64,000 bases of DNA from Undaria pinnatifida (Eukaryota; Sar; Phaeophyceae; Laminariales; Alariaceae): contig JABAKD010000019.1 in NCBI GenBank assembly GCA_012845835.1, positions 12,541,344 through 12,605,343 on the forward strand, in the 5' to 3' direction. Each line of letters starts with the position of its first letter. Within the stretch, counting starts at the first letter, position 1. A program made the position numbers and the translations under genes. This document shows, in pieces, positions 1-12,689 of the stretch. The notes under the pieces were generated by a model. It was not told the DNA's origin and made no database searches. It saw nothing but the letters and a program-made list of their open reading frames with translations.

Positions 1-168
1 TGGCGCACCCTTCGAGTCCCATTGTAGGTATAGCGTAAGCTATCCCTATCATTGGTCCTCGTTACAACCCCGGCAGCGCAAGCTGCCGTTGTATACGGGT
101 GCGTGTGTATGTCGACCCGGCCTGTCCCCTGAGGGTCAGGTTCGGTGGAGATAGCCACCCGGAATGTC
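1..168 (-). repeat. SINE-like retroposon copy, cut by the window edge
   Basis: This stretch matches the copies at 8955-9190 and, inverted, at 14766-15052. Shared blocks include the hairpin GGCAGCGCAAGCTGCC near position 70 and the end TGACATTCCGGGTGGC read on the minus strand. The sense strand is minus, so the poly(A) end would lie left of the window. I see no ORF of its own in it. Confidence 0.75.
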
Positions 169-2339
169 ATCTTTCCGGGTAGTGTGGGACTTGCGCAAGC
201 TCACCCACTAACAAAACCCCTGGCCATGGGAGATAGCCTTCCGCCGGACTTGGTCCAGTTACGGTCCACCCTACCCATTCGGGCGTTGGTCCTCGGTACG
301 AGTTGTGTGTCCTCATTAAGGATATATGCGCAGATATTATGTTGGCAGTTAACAGCGAACGTTGTGGCAGCGCATCGGCTCGGATTTAGCGCGCAAATCT
401 GAAAGTGTGGGAGAGGGGAATTATCCCGTATGTTGGCAAGTAAGTGTATTTGTTTAATGCACATGGTGTGTGCATGCGTGCATATATATTACACGCGTGT
501 GTGTGTACGTTTTTGTATGCTGCACGTTATAGGTGGTTGCCTCGTATATCTTCTTCGAGTTGCCAACGATTGTTCGTCGTTGGCTGTTGGCTGGCGTCGA
601 GAGTTCGATGTCGCCAGTTGGGTTGGGAATTGACTCGTGTATACGGATGTTAGCGTGGGGTTGCCGGCGGGGCAGCCCAGGGGTGTTTTCATCTCCAACC
701 CCCCTCTCCGGGCGGGGGGTTGCGCATTATTAATATTATAATGCAACTTCGAAAGCAAATACTTTAAGTGCAAAACTACGCTTTCCCGCCTAAAACGCAC
801 GATACGAAGAAGGCGCACAAGTGAAAAGGTCCACTGCTGTGTGCAAACTGAACTCACATGGCCGCGGGTATCCACTCAACTACAGCATAGAGTCCCCCGT
901 TCCCACAACTAACCAACTCGCGGCTACAAACTACAGCCGTTGGGCTGCCTGCACCGTACGAAATACTCACAGCTGACATTTCTCGATTTTCATAGAAAAT
1001 ACCCATGATATAATACGAGTACTTGAAAAAAGAGGTATTAAATAGCTATTATTAATGGCACACTTTTTGGATGAAACATTTTTCTCTCCTCCCATCCAGC
1101 AGCTCAAGAATCGCAGGAGTCGCGTAGCATATGAACCAGATACTACGTACGTGGTGACTGCTGCTGATGATGACCTGCGCTGATTTTGTGCCCTCAACTT
1201 GCTACGAGACGTTTTTGAGCAGATCGCGCTCACTCTCTCGTCGTGTTTTAGGCCGCAAAATAATGCGTTGTGTGGGTCCTCAATATCTTGCCGCTAGCTC
1301 TCGCTTTACGTAGCCAAACTTTTTGGCGCGCTGTGGTACGTATGATACGAGCTTTGTTCCGTTTTTTGTCAGTGATGGTGGCTTCCTTGTCCACAAAACC
1401 CACTGCACATTATTATTGTCAAGCCCATGCATGCTTATCCCGCCAGCGAAGTCCATACGCTCGCTTGTCAGAGCATCTGGCATCCCGCATGCAGCAACTC
1501 GCATACCGCTTGCTTGCAGTGTACAGCATCTCGTATCTGCTCCCATACATCATCATCGTTGATCGTCAGCACAACGTACTTGTGGCGAGTGGCAGTTGCA
1601 CTGGCGGCTGCTGCTGCCGCTGGTTTTACGATCGCGGATTTTTCTCGGATGCTGAAGCTTGGTAGCTTTGGCCGTGCCAGATAACAACGACGACAACCCC
1701 ACCAGAACCCAAACCCGAACCCGAACGCCATGGGGTGACCTGCGCTTGGATGCTATGGCTCGTGAGGGCTGTACACAGCAGTAGGTTGGAGGACCCGGTT
1801 CAGATCGGGATGCTGCGGTCGAAAAACAAAAGATACGAACACACGATCTACGATCTCTACGTTCAAGCCCACGGTCGACAGTTATTCATTTTTTTTGTTT
1901 GGTTTAAATATAAGTACCGTTCATAATGTAAATTAATGACTAGAATAGACTAAACATTTATTATATTTACGTAAAAAGTGGCATATTTTCTATTTTCCTT
2001 TGTGTACATACATGCGTACTATAGTAAGGGTCCCCTTACTGTGCTTGTTTAATAGTGCCTTCTTCCGTTATAGTGCTGGTTTAATCGCTGGAACCCGCCA
2101 GTGTCTTGAACTTTTATTTTCAATACTTGTACACAATAGTGCTGGTGATCTTTATAATGCTGCTTATATAGGCTAGCATATACCGGCACTATACAGGGAA
2201 ACCACCGCTTGAACTCTCACATCGATTTGTTTTCCCATTTTTTTCTTCTGTATTTCGTGTTTCGTGTCCCCTTTATCCCCACCCGTACATGTACCTCGTC
2301 CCAGCCTCAGCAGCGCGCCACGCTGCCATTGTCACACCT
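169..2339. other. No gene recognised
   Basis: Only short overlapping ORFs are open on both strands and none shows a recognisable motif. Positions 2030-2200 carry TAGTGCTGGT-type blocks related to the GGCACTATAG satellite seen at 49750-50035. Otherwise I see nothing specific. Confidence 0.6.
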
Positions 2340-2705
2340 AGGTGGCAACCAGCCCTACCTCTGTTAGGGTGGGTGGTGGTTGGTCCTGTGGTGGTGTCGT
2401 ACTTGTGGTACGCCGTCGTGATTTCGAGTTGGTACTAATTGCTGCTGCTGTCATTGTTGGTGCTGCTGCTGCTGCTGCTGCCGTTGTTGGTGCTGCTGGT
2501 GGTAGTAGTGCTGGTGGTGCTGGTGGTGGTATTGCTGTTGTTGGTGCTGCTGCTGTTAGTGCTGCTGCTGCTGCTGTTGGGTTGATCCCGATACATCACG
2601 GTACATCCTATGCGAGAGGAAGGGGTCGGCTTAAAAGGAGCTGCTGCTGTTGTTGGTTCCGCTCGTGCTGTTGTTGGTGGAGGTGGTGCTGCTGCTGGTA
2701 GTTTT
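2340..2705. repeat. Imperfect GCT/GGT trinucleotide repeat tract
   Basis: A dense run of TGCTGCTGC and GGTGGT triplets with interruptions. The open frames through it (poly-Ala/Gly/Val on plus, poly-Ser/Thr/Asn on minus) follow from the triplet repeat and are not evidence of a gene. Confidence 0.8.
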
Positions 2706-3365
2706 TTTTTTTTGGAGGTGATCTCGATACTGCTATTCGAGGAAGGGACGCAAGGGTCTCGGCAATCAGAGGACAACCTATCCAACTAGCCGGACCCCCG
2801 GCGAGCCTTGGAGGTATACCGACAGAGCACGGACGGTCTCTCTAGCTGGTCGAAGGGCCGCCGCATCTTCCTCGGTTCGAGGAACTCCGAGCCATAATGG
2901 CGGAGGCCACAGGTGAGCGAGTTAGTTGCTACGATACGGCTACTGTATTCGAGAGGCCCTCCGGCAAATGGTCCCTTTCCATTGAGAAAATTATACGGGG
3001 ATACCGGTGGTTTCACGTCAGAGTGCTTTGTTGTTTCGTTCTTTCGTTCACTCGTGTTCATCTCTGGCCCCAGAGGCGTCGGGCATGGGCTATGTATCCT
3101 TCACATAGGCTATATGCATACGAGTACTTCTGCTTGTAGTTCTAGTTGTGTTATCATCCTGCATCACGGGCCACAAAAGTCACAATTGGTGTGTCGCGCA
3201 CAGCTTGCATGCACAACGAAAATTGAACGAACTATCAAAACGTTTGTTTTCCTTTTTCTTTCATGTAAAAAATAAATTCAAACCAAGATGGATAAAAATG
3301 ACAAGATGTGTGTGATACAAGAATGAAGAACGACGAACGATCCAACCGCATTTTGACTGATTTGA

Positions 3366-4850
3366 TTGATAGATTGATTGATTGATTGATTGCTGATTGA
3401 CGTTTTGCGACCATCCTACCACCCGACCATCCGACCACCCCGCTCTCCCTTCTCTTCGCGCGACCCGTTGCCATGTCAGCGTGTGCTACCAGGCAGCCCT
3501 GCTGTTATCCCATCGAAGTAGATGCTCGTCGTGATGATGAAGGAGCGACCCAACTGCATCCCCATCGCATGATGTAGCGTTTCATTGACCAGTCATAACC
3601 CGCACACGCAAACTTGCACTTGGCACCCCTGATCCCACCCGTTTGTCTGGGACCTTGTTCCACCCGGACCTGGGCCCTCCAAGCTGCCACCGGGTGTATA
3701 AGTGAGGGCAGCTTACTATCAATACTTTTCCAAGAACATGGTTGTCATACACTTTGAACTACAGCACTACCACTACCACTTCTATCCACAATTATATTAC
3801 CCTTAGCTTATAAGCCTTAGCTAGTAGTCTAGACTAATGATATTATAACAGTTAACCCTAACCAAACGCCATTCAAACCCAATCAACCAATGAATGTAGC
3901 GATAACCTAATTCGTCTCGCACATACAGCAGTAGCAGTGTGTCTCAACCCTTTTCTCGATTGTACATAAAAAATCCTTTTCTCGATTGTACATAAAAAGT
4001 GGTAATTTTTATAAAATAAAGTGGTAAGCTCTTCGTACGGTAAAAAAGTAGCCGCGGGCAGATGCGGCGTGCCCCTTTGTTCGTTGATTGGTTGATTGGT
4101 TGGCTGATTGGTTGGTTGATTGGTTGGTTGGCTTTTTGATTGACTGATGGATGATTGATGCGGCGTCCATCCGACCGCCGCACGCCCCCTGCCGTCTTCT
4201 CGCGACTCGTCATCATGTCATATTCAACGAGACAACAACAACGACAACAACAACAACAATTCATGTTGTGGCATCAGCGCCGCTGCTGCTATTCCATAAA
4301 AAAAAATGGTGCCGTCGTCGTGCTGGGTAACACGACCCAACTGCATCCCCATTGCATGATGCAGCGATTGCTTAATTGATTGGTTGAGTGATTGATGTTT
4401 ACGCCGCGATCGACCGACCGCCCCTCCCTTCTCCTGTTCTCGGGACTCGTCATTGCTCCATCATCCTGTCGTGGTATCGGCGGCGCTGCTGTTATTCCAT
4501 CAAAGATGCCGTCGTCGTGTTGGGTAACGCGACCCAACTGCATCCCCATCGCATGATGCAGCGATTGCTTATTTGATTGATGAGTGATCGACGTGTAGGT
4601 TTCGCGGCTATCGCACTGCCCTTCCCTTATCTTCCCGCGACTCGTCATCATCTCGGCATAGTGTGGTATTTAAGCGGGCCTAATGTTATTCCGTCAATTG
4701 TGCTCATCTTGATGAGGAGAAACGACTCAGCTGCATACATCCCTGATGCATCGATTGGTGGATATATTGAATGGTTGGTTATTTGATTGATGCTTGATGC
4801 GTTACGTTTCGACCGTCTAACCCTCCGCGCCTCATCCCCGATTCGTAAAC
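3366..4850. repeat. Degenerate tandem repeat, about 200-bp unit
   Basis: Units start near 3366, 4080, 4376 and 4571, with a weaker one near 4770. Each has a GATTGATTGATT tract, then a CGACCGCCCCTCCCTTCTC-like block, then GGCGCTGCTGTTATTCC, and ends with CAACTGCATCCCCATCGCATG. Spacer without recognised content lies at 3600-4080. A further unit is at 6013-6210. Confidence 0.75.
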
Positions 4851-6012
4851 CATGTTTACATATATACTCCGGAGTATATACTACTACGAAACGGGGACGT
4901 AGGAAATAATCGCAGCGGGTGATATCGACCAGCATGGTGTACAAACCCCAATCCCATTGGTTGATATAATAGCTGATTACGTGGAGTTGGTGAAGCCAGC
5001 GGAACCCGGACGATAGGGCCCCTTTCTCGCACCGGGCATCGTTTCAAACATCTACAACTCCGACCAACCGGGGTCGAAAACGGGTATCCCCCGCGACGAT
5101 ACCACGCCACGCCGTGTGGAATTCCCGACCGCAATGGCTGGCCCTAGATTGCCTGCGGCTCGTGAAGCCATCGGAACCTGGGAAAAATACGGCGTTACCA
5201 GGTTATCTTTCTCTTAACGCAATCGCCTACGGTTACACTCTCCCCCCCCCCCCCCCCCCCCCCCCTCCTCGTTCTGTCCCTCTATAACTCCATTGCTTGC
5301 GACTACCATTCCCCCCCCTTCCCCCCCGGCGCCGTCGCCGAACCGTCTACCAATAGCATAACTCAGTCGATTGTGATATGCGTATTTTCTATGTTTCGGC
5401 AACCCCGGGGGTTGGTGTCGTTTGGCAACGACGCCGTAAAACACGCCTCTCACTACGTGAGCTTGACCACCAGGGTACCGTCTTTTTTTTTCTCGCTTTA
5501 ATGTTTTGGCGGTATCCGAGATGATGGTCGAGTTAGATCATGTCGTGCGGAGTGGAGAACCTTTACTCCGCGCAAGGGGGGAAGATGTTAGGTCTTGTGC
5601 ATAGGGTAAGGTACCCACGAGGCAGTTGCATTGGAGTAACCCCATTGCTGTCTCTGGAAGTGGCCACACCAGAAAACAAATTAATTCGTTCGAACCTGCC
5701 ACCCAGTGGAAGAAAGTAGGCACAAGGTGCGGACGTCCCGCCTCACAAGTGGTTCTAAGCACCTGGTAGGATGCAGCTCACCCTTCGTGCGACTTGGTGA
5801 ACACCTCACGGCGCTTCGCGCTTGGTGCACGCGATGTCTGCCTGGTCGGTGAAACTCCGACGTGCTCCGTCCCGGGTTTTTAGACACGCAAGGGTCCATG
5901 TTATACGGCTATGCCATGAAATGAGCACACCCCCTGCCCTCCTCCCTTTTGTTTTCGCAACTCGCTATCCCGCCATCACGTGGTATCAAACGGCCCTGTT
6001 GTTTTCCCTCAG
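4851..6012. other. No gene recognised; holds a poly-C run and one dispersed repeat copy
   Basis: A homopolymer C run lies near 5243-5265. At 5815-5925, read on the minus strand, there is a copy of the dispersed repeat found at 54079-54170 and 60594-60930 (shared ACGTCGG and CATAGACCC-like blocks). No coding motif is seen. Confidence 0.5.
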
Positions 6013-6210
6013 CGATTGATCGATCGATTGACTGATTGTGTGATTGATGATTGATGATCGATCCGACTGACAGGAGTTGTTGCGTCCACCCGACCGCCCC
6101 TCCGTTCCGTTCTCTCTCCCCGCGATTCGTTATCGTCGTGCCGTGATGTCGTATCAGGGGGGCCTGTTGTCATCCCGTTCATTCCGTTGGACCTCATCCC
6201 GCCGCCGCTC
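6013..6210. repeat. Outlying unit of the 200-bp tandem repeat family
   Basis: It shows the same order as the units at 3366-4850: GATTGATTGAT tract, then CGACCGCCCCTCC, then a cytosine-rich block and a GTGATGTCGTATC-like block. Confidence 0.65.
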
Positions 6211-7202
6211 ACCAAGACACAGATAGGTGAGAATCAGCGAGGGTGGGTATGGCATGGGCGTGGGTTTCTGCTTGTTGTTCGTTTCGCCGGCCAGTTTTCT
6301 GTGCTCTGCCGTATGCTGCACCTCTCTATTTATAGCAAAAGCAACTATTGGTAGTACCCGTCGTGTGTTTGTTTCTTTCTTCAGTGCAACTCCAACTTAC
6401 CACGTACTCGCTCTGTCAAAAAGACTGTGTAGGTGTCCCCTCATCAAACACGCGTCCCGTACATGAACACCCGGTACCGCTCGTACTGCCCCAGATTTCC
6501 TACATTCGATCTTGCACATTACGTACGCATACTTACGTCTTGTACCGGGGATGAGCTCGAGCCACTCCCGGGGCAACTACCTTAGCCGTGGACCTACGTT
6601 ATGTTGTAGTCACACAAACGACAAAACAAACTTATCCTCCCGCGTAGGCTTGGGGCTGCCTACAACTTAAGTATTGACAGCCGTAGTGCATAACTTCAAT
6701 TGGGAAGGGCCAAAATGCGCCGCAAAAAATGTAAGGCAGCATCTTTCCTGCTGTGCTCGTTCATGTTCGTATTGCCTGTACCGTCGTACGTATAGGAGCA
6801 GCGTCGCCGTTTTACGGCACTGCAGCAGAGTACTTCTACCGGCCTACTACAACTACTGGTGATTGGCGGCAGTAGGACAAACACTCCCATATATACTTCC
6901 CATACGTATGAAGCTTCAATATCGCCACAAACCCCAGATTTCCTACGATCCATCTTTTGGTTCAAGTTTGGGCTACATAGACTAGTAGAATAGATGTAGA
7001 GGACCTGCACGTACTACAGTAGTACCCTTCAAAGGCAAGTCTCGTGTTATACCTGGCAGCGCGGCCTGCAAACTGGGAAACAAAACTGTACGGGTGATAT
7101 GATGTGATGCATCGCATTTTCGCACACATGTTTGTACGACAGTGGCAGCCGATGGATGAGAAAAATTCCAACCTAACCCACAACCCAATCCGCATCCCAG
7201 GC
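6211..7202. other. No gene recognised
   Basis: The short open frames on both strands have no recognisable domain. I see no dispersed repeat family of this window in the stretch. Confidence 0.5.
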
Positions 7203-7472
7203 CGACCCAACCCAACCTCCTACCCAACATAACAAAACATAACACAGCACGACACAACACAACACAACACAACACAACACAACACAACACAACACAACAC
7301 AACACAACGCAACACAACGCAACACAACACAACACAACGCAACACAACACAACACAACACAACACAACACAACACAACACAAGCAACACAACACAACACA
7401 ACACAACACAACACAACACACCACACCACAACACAACACAACACAACACAACACAACACAACACAACACAAA
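7203..7472. repeat. (AACAC)n pentanucleotide microsatellite
   Basis: About 50 nearly uninterrupted AACAC units with a few G substitutions. All three minus frames stay open (Cys/Val/Leu runs) only because the unit has no stop codon. Confidence 0.95.
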
Positions 7473-7794
7473 ATTGATGTGAGGTCGCTCCTCATTACCA
7501 CCAATTTCTTGTAATTGTTACGATATCTTTCGGAGATTCCGACGGTCGGGTGGGGCATGAAAAGTCGGGCACGCGTGGATGGAAACAGGAAAATGGGCCT
7601 GATTTTTTTTTGGCGCGGGAGGAAGTTAGAAACTAGCTTCGCACTTCACGCGTACATGCTCGGCAGTGGTAGCCGACGCAGAGAGAACAGGACGGCAACA
7701 AAGTTCGAAGTTAACCTTGATGTCAAAGAGACGAGAAGAAGAACAACCACAACTTCAGCGTACAACGGCGCTGGGTGTGGGTATTTATATCGTA

Positions 7795-7935
7795 ATAGTT
7801 TGCGCCCCTCTGTAGTGCCGGTCGAGTAGTGCCGGATGCCCGCTATGGCGGCTGTGGAATCGCTTGGCACAGATGGGAACAACCGGTAGTGGTAGTGTGT
7901 GGAGTAGTGCCGGTTTCCGCTATAGTGCCGACAGT
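7795..7935 (-). repeat. GGCACTATAG-type satellite copy
   Basis: Read on minus it matches the array at 49750-50035: GGCACTACTC, CCACTA, GTGCCAAGCG and GGCACTATAG blocks in the same order. Confidence 0.7.
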
Positions 7936-8262
7936 TCCCTCTATAGTGCACATACCCGGATCGTAGAGCGACCCCTGCTGCTGCTGCAGCCGCATAGTTT
8001 ATAAGCAGTATCCTAGCCACCAAACGTCCAAAGAAAATTCGTGTAAAGTTCGTGTGGCCCTGGTTGGAATAATATGTGGACCAGAGGCAGGCAGAGATAA
8101 CCAATTGGGATTGCTCGTACAGTCAGTGTGCTATAGTATCGACCGCTCAACTGGTCGAACTCAAAGCTGTTTGTTTTTAAACAGTGTAACAAATACCCCG
8201 ATTTCAATGGCACCCCGTGTCAAACCGAAGCAAGCGCTCTTTTTTTATGAAAATATTTCAAG

Positions 8263-8319
8263 GACGTCAGCCGTGAGCTCGACGAATTTCGGGTCAATAC
8301 TCATCTTTGCAAGCTGCGT
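8263..8319 (-). repeat. 57-bp dispersed repeat, copy 1
   Basis: Bounded by imperfect inverted ends ACGTCAGC and AGCTGCGT. The core TCATCTTTGCAAGCTGCGT recurs at least eight more times in the window (10951, 12073, 28391, 39283, 46723, 47124, 58830, 58968). Confidence 0.8.
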
Positions 8320-8450
8320 TGTTGGTACTTGTAATATACTATGTGGTACACGTAGTATGTAGTGGAAAATGTAGTAGTATACCTGGTAGCTTTTAGTGTA
8401 GGCGGGACATGCATGCCGAATTGACCGCGAATGCTCCTATCTTTCGCTCC

Positions 8451-8541
8451 CTCAACCCTTTTAGAGTCCCCTAACCCCTTCCTATACTAAATCCAAGTAT
8501 TTTTGTCCCCAAACACGGGTTTCCAGTTGTAAAAGGGTTAA
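8451..8541. mobile_element. TTAA-type MITE of about 90 bp, copy 1
   Basis: The ends AACCCTTTTAGAG and AAAAGGGTTAA form terminal inverted repeats of about 11 bp. The interior CTATACTAAATCCAAGTA and CGGGTTTCCAGTTGT are shared by some ten copies in this window. Confidence 0.75.
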
Positions 8542-8636
8542 ATCGGGGTACCCACTTTACAACTATACTACGGCAGGCTCGCGTCATGTGTACCGCCTCT
8601 GCTGTTGAAGTAGTCCGCAGATGACCAGGGTGGCTT

Positions 8637-8661
8637 GGGGGGGGGGGGGGGGGGGGGGGGG
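8637..8661. repeat. Poly-G run
   Basis: An uninterrupted G homopolymer of about 25 bases. Similar runs occur at 60822-60832, 61898-61945 and, as C, at 5243, 12650, 44228, 48063 and 55492. Confidence 0.9.
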
Positions 8662-8954
8662 CTCTTTCGCGTCTGCGTCGCGTCGGGTGTTCCCCCTCTC
8701 AATCTTGATGTCTTGGCCCGCCAGCCCAACCCCGCCGGGCCAAAATATTGTTCCGAAACAAACGTGATCGGCCTGTTTGCCTGACTTATCACATCATCAC
8801 AGATAGATGACGTAACACTCACTCCCCGTAGATCATCCATCAGTTTTCGAAAAATGTTTCTTAGTACGAGTAGTGTTGTTCCGTAGGTGCCATGGATGGT
8901 ATCGTACCAGTCTGGGCTACGGCAGCTAGTCTCCATCCAACAGGCCAGTCTCGA

Positions 8955-9190
8955 ATTTAGATTTTTTTTTTTTTTATCCTCCGGCGGATGGGGAAAAATA
9001 AAGCTTTAGCTCACCACACTTCCGCGTATTTTCATGCGCGTCGTGTGTCGATTTAACTCAGTTGCTTTCGCAGCCCAACGCTAGCTGGCGCACCCTTCGA
9101 GTCCCATTGTAGGTATAGCATAAGCTGTCCCTATCAGTGGTGTTCGTTACAACCCCGGCAGCGCAAGCTGCCGTTGTATACGGGTGCAAA
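8955..9190 (-). mobile_element. SINE-like retroposon, nearly full copy
   Basis: On the minus strand it ends in CATCCGCCGGAGGAT followed by about 15 A. The upstream body matches 1-168, 14766-15052 and 46152-46400. A poly(A) tail plus truncated copies elsewhere fit retrotransposition. No internal ORF of note is seen and the autonomous partner is not in the window. Confidence 0.8.
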
Positions 9191-9443
9191 GTGGGTTGAT
9201 TTGCGGTTGAAGTTTATTGTAGCGAAAAGAGTTATTTTTGTCAAATTCTTAGCTTAATATCTCGATATTGTCAGTTATGGCGAAGGTACATACGGGTTCA
9301 AGTCCCGTAAAAGGATTAATATAATTGAACATTGATTTTCTGTTCCTACTGGGGGCCAAATACAGCACGAATATAGGCCACAATTAAAACTGGCCTTCTA
9401 CCTAACCCTGGTGCTCGGGAAAAGCGGCTTGTATTTGAACCCA

Positions 9444-10323
9444 GATTGTTGGTATTGTACGTATGTAACAGCGTTACATGTATGTGCATTTCCCCCTCCC
9501 TCCATTATTTTGTGCTTGCTGGCGACGCGTGCAAGGGCCGGGTGTTATGACAGGTATGGCAGAAGCGGGAAAAGAGTTGTGTGATGTAGCCGTCCGTAGC
9601 TATCAATAGTTTCTTGTTTCCGAGGTTTTCTTGAGGGCATGCCATGTACGATATGGTGAGTGATCAACGTTCAACCTCACCCTGCGCGTTACTATCGGAT
9701 GGCAAGCACATTAACCCAATTCCAATTCTCAAGGTGTCCCTACCGTAGTCTAATTCCAAGTGGTTCGTCCCCATATCGGGAGTGCGGTGCTAAAAGACTT
9801 TATTATATTAATAGACATAATAAGCGCATAATACCCCTCGCCTTTTATCATGTATGACGCTGGAAGAAAACATCCCGCGCTGATTATTGGTATTATACGT
9901 ATGTAACAGCGTTACATGTATGTGCATTTCTCCCTCCCTCCATTATTTTGTGCTTGCTGGCGACGCGTGCAAGGGCCGGGTGTTATGACAGGTATGGCAG
10001 AAGCGGAAAAAGAGTTGCGTGATGTAGCCGTCCGTAGCTATCAATAGTTTCTTGTTGTTTCCGAGGTTTTCTTGAGGGCATGCCATGTACGATATGGTGA
10101 GTAATCAACGTCCAACCTCACCCTGCGCATTATTATCGGATGGCAAGCACATTAACTCAATTCCAATTCCCAAGGTGTCCCTACCGTAGTCTAATTCCAA
10201 GTGGTTCGTCCCCATATCGGGAGTGCGGTGCTAAAAGAGTTAATTATTTATAGTAGACATAATAAGCGCATAATACCCCTCGCCTTATACTATGTATCAC
10301 GCTGGAAGAAAACATCCCGCGCT
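9444..10323. repeat. Tandem duplication of a 438-bp unit
   Basis: 9444-9881 and 9882-10323 are nearly identical, with only scattered substitutions and small indels. Both begin with GATTRTTGGTATTRTACG, contain GCTGGCGACGCGTGCAAGG and end with GGAAGAAAACATCCCGCGCT. No convincing coding content. The high similarity implies a recent duplication. Confidence 0.9.
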
Positions 10324-10388
10324 GGTATTCTACAGTAGTAAGTGCTTTGTCCCCACACGCAAACAAACTTGGGTGGGAGTGGTGACAG

Positions 10389-10763
10389 TTGGAAAGGGTT
10401 AGCGTTAGCCTCGGGGCGGACACGATCGACTTTTTCGCTCACTCGCTTACTCGTAGGGTAAACGACCTTGCCTCGGTTTCTTATCCTCATCATATACCTG
10501 GTACCTGGTACCAAGCAATGAGGCGGTGTCCTCGCTGTGATGACCCTGGTGGCCCAGGGGATCTTCACGACTATCTGTCGGTTTCAGAATATTCCCCGCT
10601 CGGCGTCGGCTCTATCGTGCGGCACCGGACCGCCCGCGCCGCAACGACCGTGCCACGGCCACCGCTACACGTGTCAGCCCTCGGTGTGGTCCCCGGCGCA
10701 AAAAGGGGCGCCGACGCCGAACTCGGCGAGCGGGGGTGCTGTATGAAGTCCCTAACTATTTAA
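10389..10763 (+). other. GC-rich island with an unrecognised 124-codon open frame
   Basis: The frame runs 10389-10763 and its 3' half (10560-10740) is much richer in GC than its surroundings. The peptide holds CPRCDD and a Gly/Pro/Ala/Arg-rich tail. I recognise no family, splice site or conserved motif, and a second frame of 69 codons is open over the same bases. It may be a decayed or transferred gene fragment or chance. Confidence 0.2.
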
Positions 10764-12689
10764 TACGGAGCGCAGGTTTCTTCTATTTTGCTACCGGAAC
10801 CTAAAACTAGCCTACTCTCAATCAGTTTTTCCCGAAAAACTGGGTATGATGCATATATATATATACGTAGTAAAGGCGCGCCAGCAAGGCACTGACTGTT
10901 ATTTCTGGAGTGAGTCCCAGATTATTTGTATAACAAAATAAAACACGCTCCAGCTGTGAGAGATCGAAGGTTTCGTCGAAACTCATCTTTGCAAGCTGTG
11001 TGTGATACTCCTATCGCGCGTATTACTGGGTGTGTGTCGTCAGATTCTTGTTGTGACACCACCCTTGAACAACCTTGAGCATAGCAGGCTTTTAGACAGG
11101 ATTTTGTGATGTAGCGCTCGCCGCCGATCACGTTTTGTCAAGTCTAATTTTTGATAGCGTCCGCCCAAAAGTTAACGTCACGTTCGCATTGGGCGCTTTC
11201 TTGTTTGTGGGCCTATACCGTACTGTTGCCAAGAGTTAGGGTTATTAGGCTGTCACCAGGTATGTTGTTAACACGGTTTCCTTTTTTGCTTGCGGCTTCG
11301 TCGTGCGCGTCAAATCTGTCAAAATAGAGCCACACCCGCACTATAGTGGGACACTCGAACTAAACAGGTATAGTGCGGTACCTTGGTATTCTGTAGGGCG
11401 AGGCCGCGATAAGCGGTTTCCACCGCACTAAAGTGGATCCCAGCGCTAAATGGAACCGCACTAACAGAGCCCAGCACTAAATGGTAGCGCACTATCGGAG
11501 CCCAGCAATAAATGGTACCGCACTAACGCGGTGCCACGACTGATGACGTATGCACCTATTTTTTCCCTGATTTTTTTTTGTTGTCCGACGCCAGAGTTAT
11601 TGGCACCTGCCCTGAAATCAGGTACTATTGATAGATTATGGTGATGGTGAGTTCATGTGATGACAACCACAACTGTTAACAACTGCTTTTCGTTAATTAG
11701 TACACGATCTCTTCTTCTATCTTCTTTGTGGCTTCTTAAAAGGTACTTGTCGTCTGTCTTGCTGCGTGCTTCTTGTGCTACTCGAGAAAATGAATAAGGC
11801 TCGTAGTTTTTTGTTTCTTTCTATTTTTGCTCGTCCCATCATATGTGATATTTTCGCACTTTTTCTTTGTTTTTCTTCCCTCGTCACACATAACTCAGAT
11901 CCAGGGTCACATAGCGGGTCCTCCTCCCCCCTGCCCACTACGGTACGCGCCATCGTTTTTATAGCGAGAAAACTTCGGCCCTTTTTTCCCTCGTCGACTC
12001 GCATCGAGTTGGCTCAATTCAAGCTGAGGTTGCTTGTTGCTACCTAATACAGAGCACAGACCCTTCCCCAGCATCAGCTTGCAAATATGAGCATCAACCT
12101 TCAAATTGATCGAACTCACAGCTGACGTATTTGAAGCATTTAAAAAAGAAAAGAAAAAGTGCCCGGCACGAAATCCATGTAGGGTATTTGTTGCCGAAAA
12201 CTTGGGGTATGATATTGCTAAGGGGTTTCATTGTTATGAATAACATAATGACCCCTCTTTGATTGTGGCTATTTTTTTTTATCGCCTCTCACGTTCGCGA
12301 TTCTTCTTCTCTCGTGAAAACGAACAGGGCTGGCTTGGTTTAAGCTGACATTCGGATGTTTCTTCATGGTGGTGGGCTTGGGCATCTTGGCGAGATTCTA
12401 CTACGTTCGAAACGTGTTCGAGATCAAAGCGAGGTATGATATTACGATAAGATACTCGGTTAATACTGGCGTCTGTAACTCCCGCTATTAACGCCTTTGA
12501 GGCCTAGTCGTTGAGGACCTTACGTTTTGACCGAAAACAATAGAACTGCGATGTTATCAACAGTCTGAGGACTCGAACAGCGCATAGCAGCACAGGCGCC
12601 ATTATGCTGCGCGCGCATCGTACAGCTCCGTACGCTGCAGTTCGTACGCCCCCCCCCCCCCCTCCACAGTACGGTGCACGCCTTCGCGA
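10764..12689. other. No gene recognised; contains small dispersed repeats
   Basis: Copies of the 57-bp repeat are at 10951-11000 and 12073-12128. Blocks such as CCGCACTA and CCAGCACTAAATGG recur at 11335-11530 as a loose tandem array. Open frames near 11717-12120 on both strands show no motif. Confidence 0.5.

Noticed and set aside
7203-7560. Long Cys/Val/Leu open frames on the minus strand
   Set aside because: They only translate the AACAC microsatellite; the unit has no stop codon in any minus frame.
9275-9305. Possible tRNA gene from a perfect T arm (ACGGG-TTCAAGT-CCCGT)
   Set aside because: No matching acceptor, D arm or anticodon arm can be placed upstream; a lone T-arm-like stem can arise by chance.
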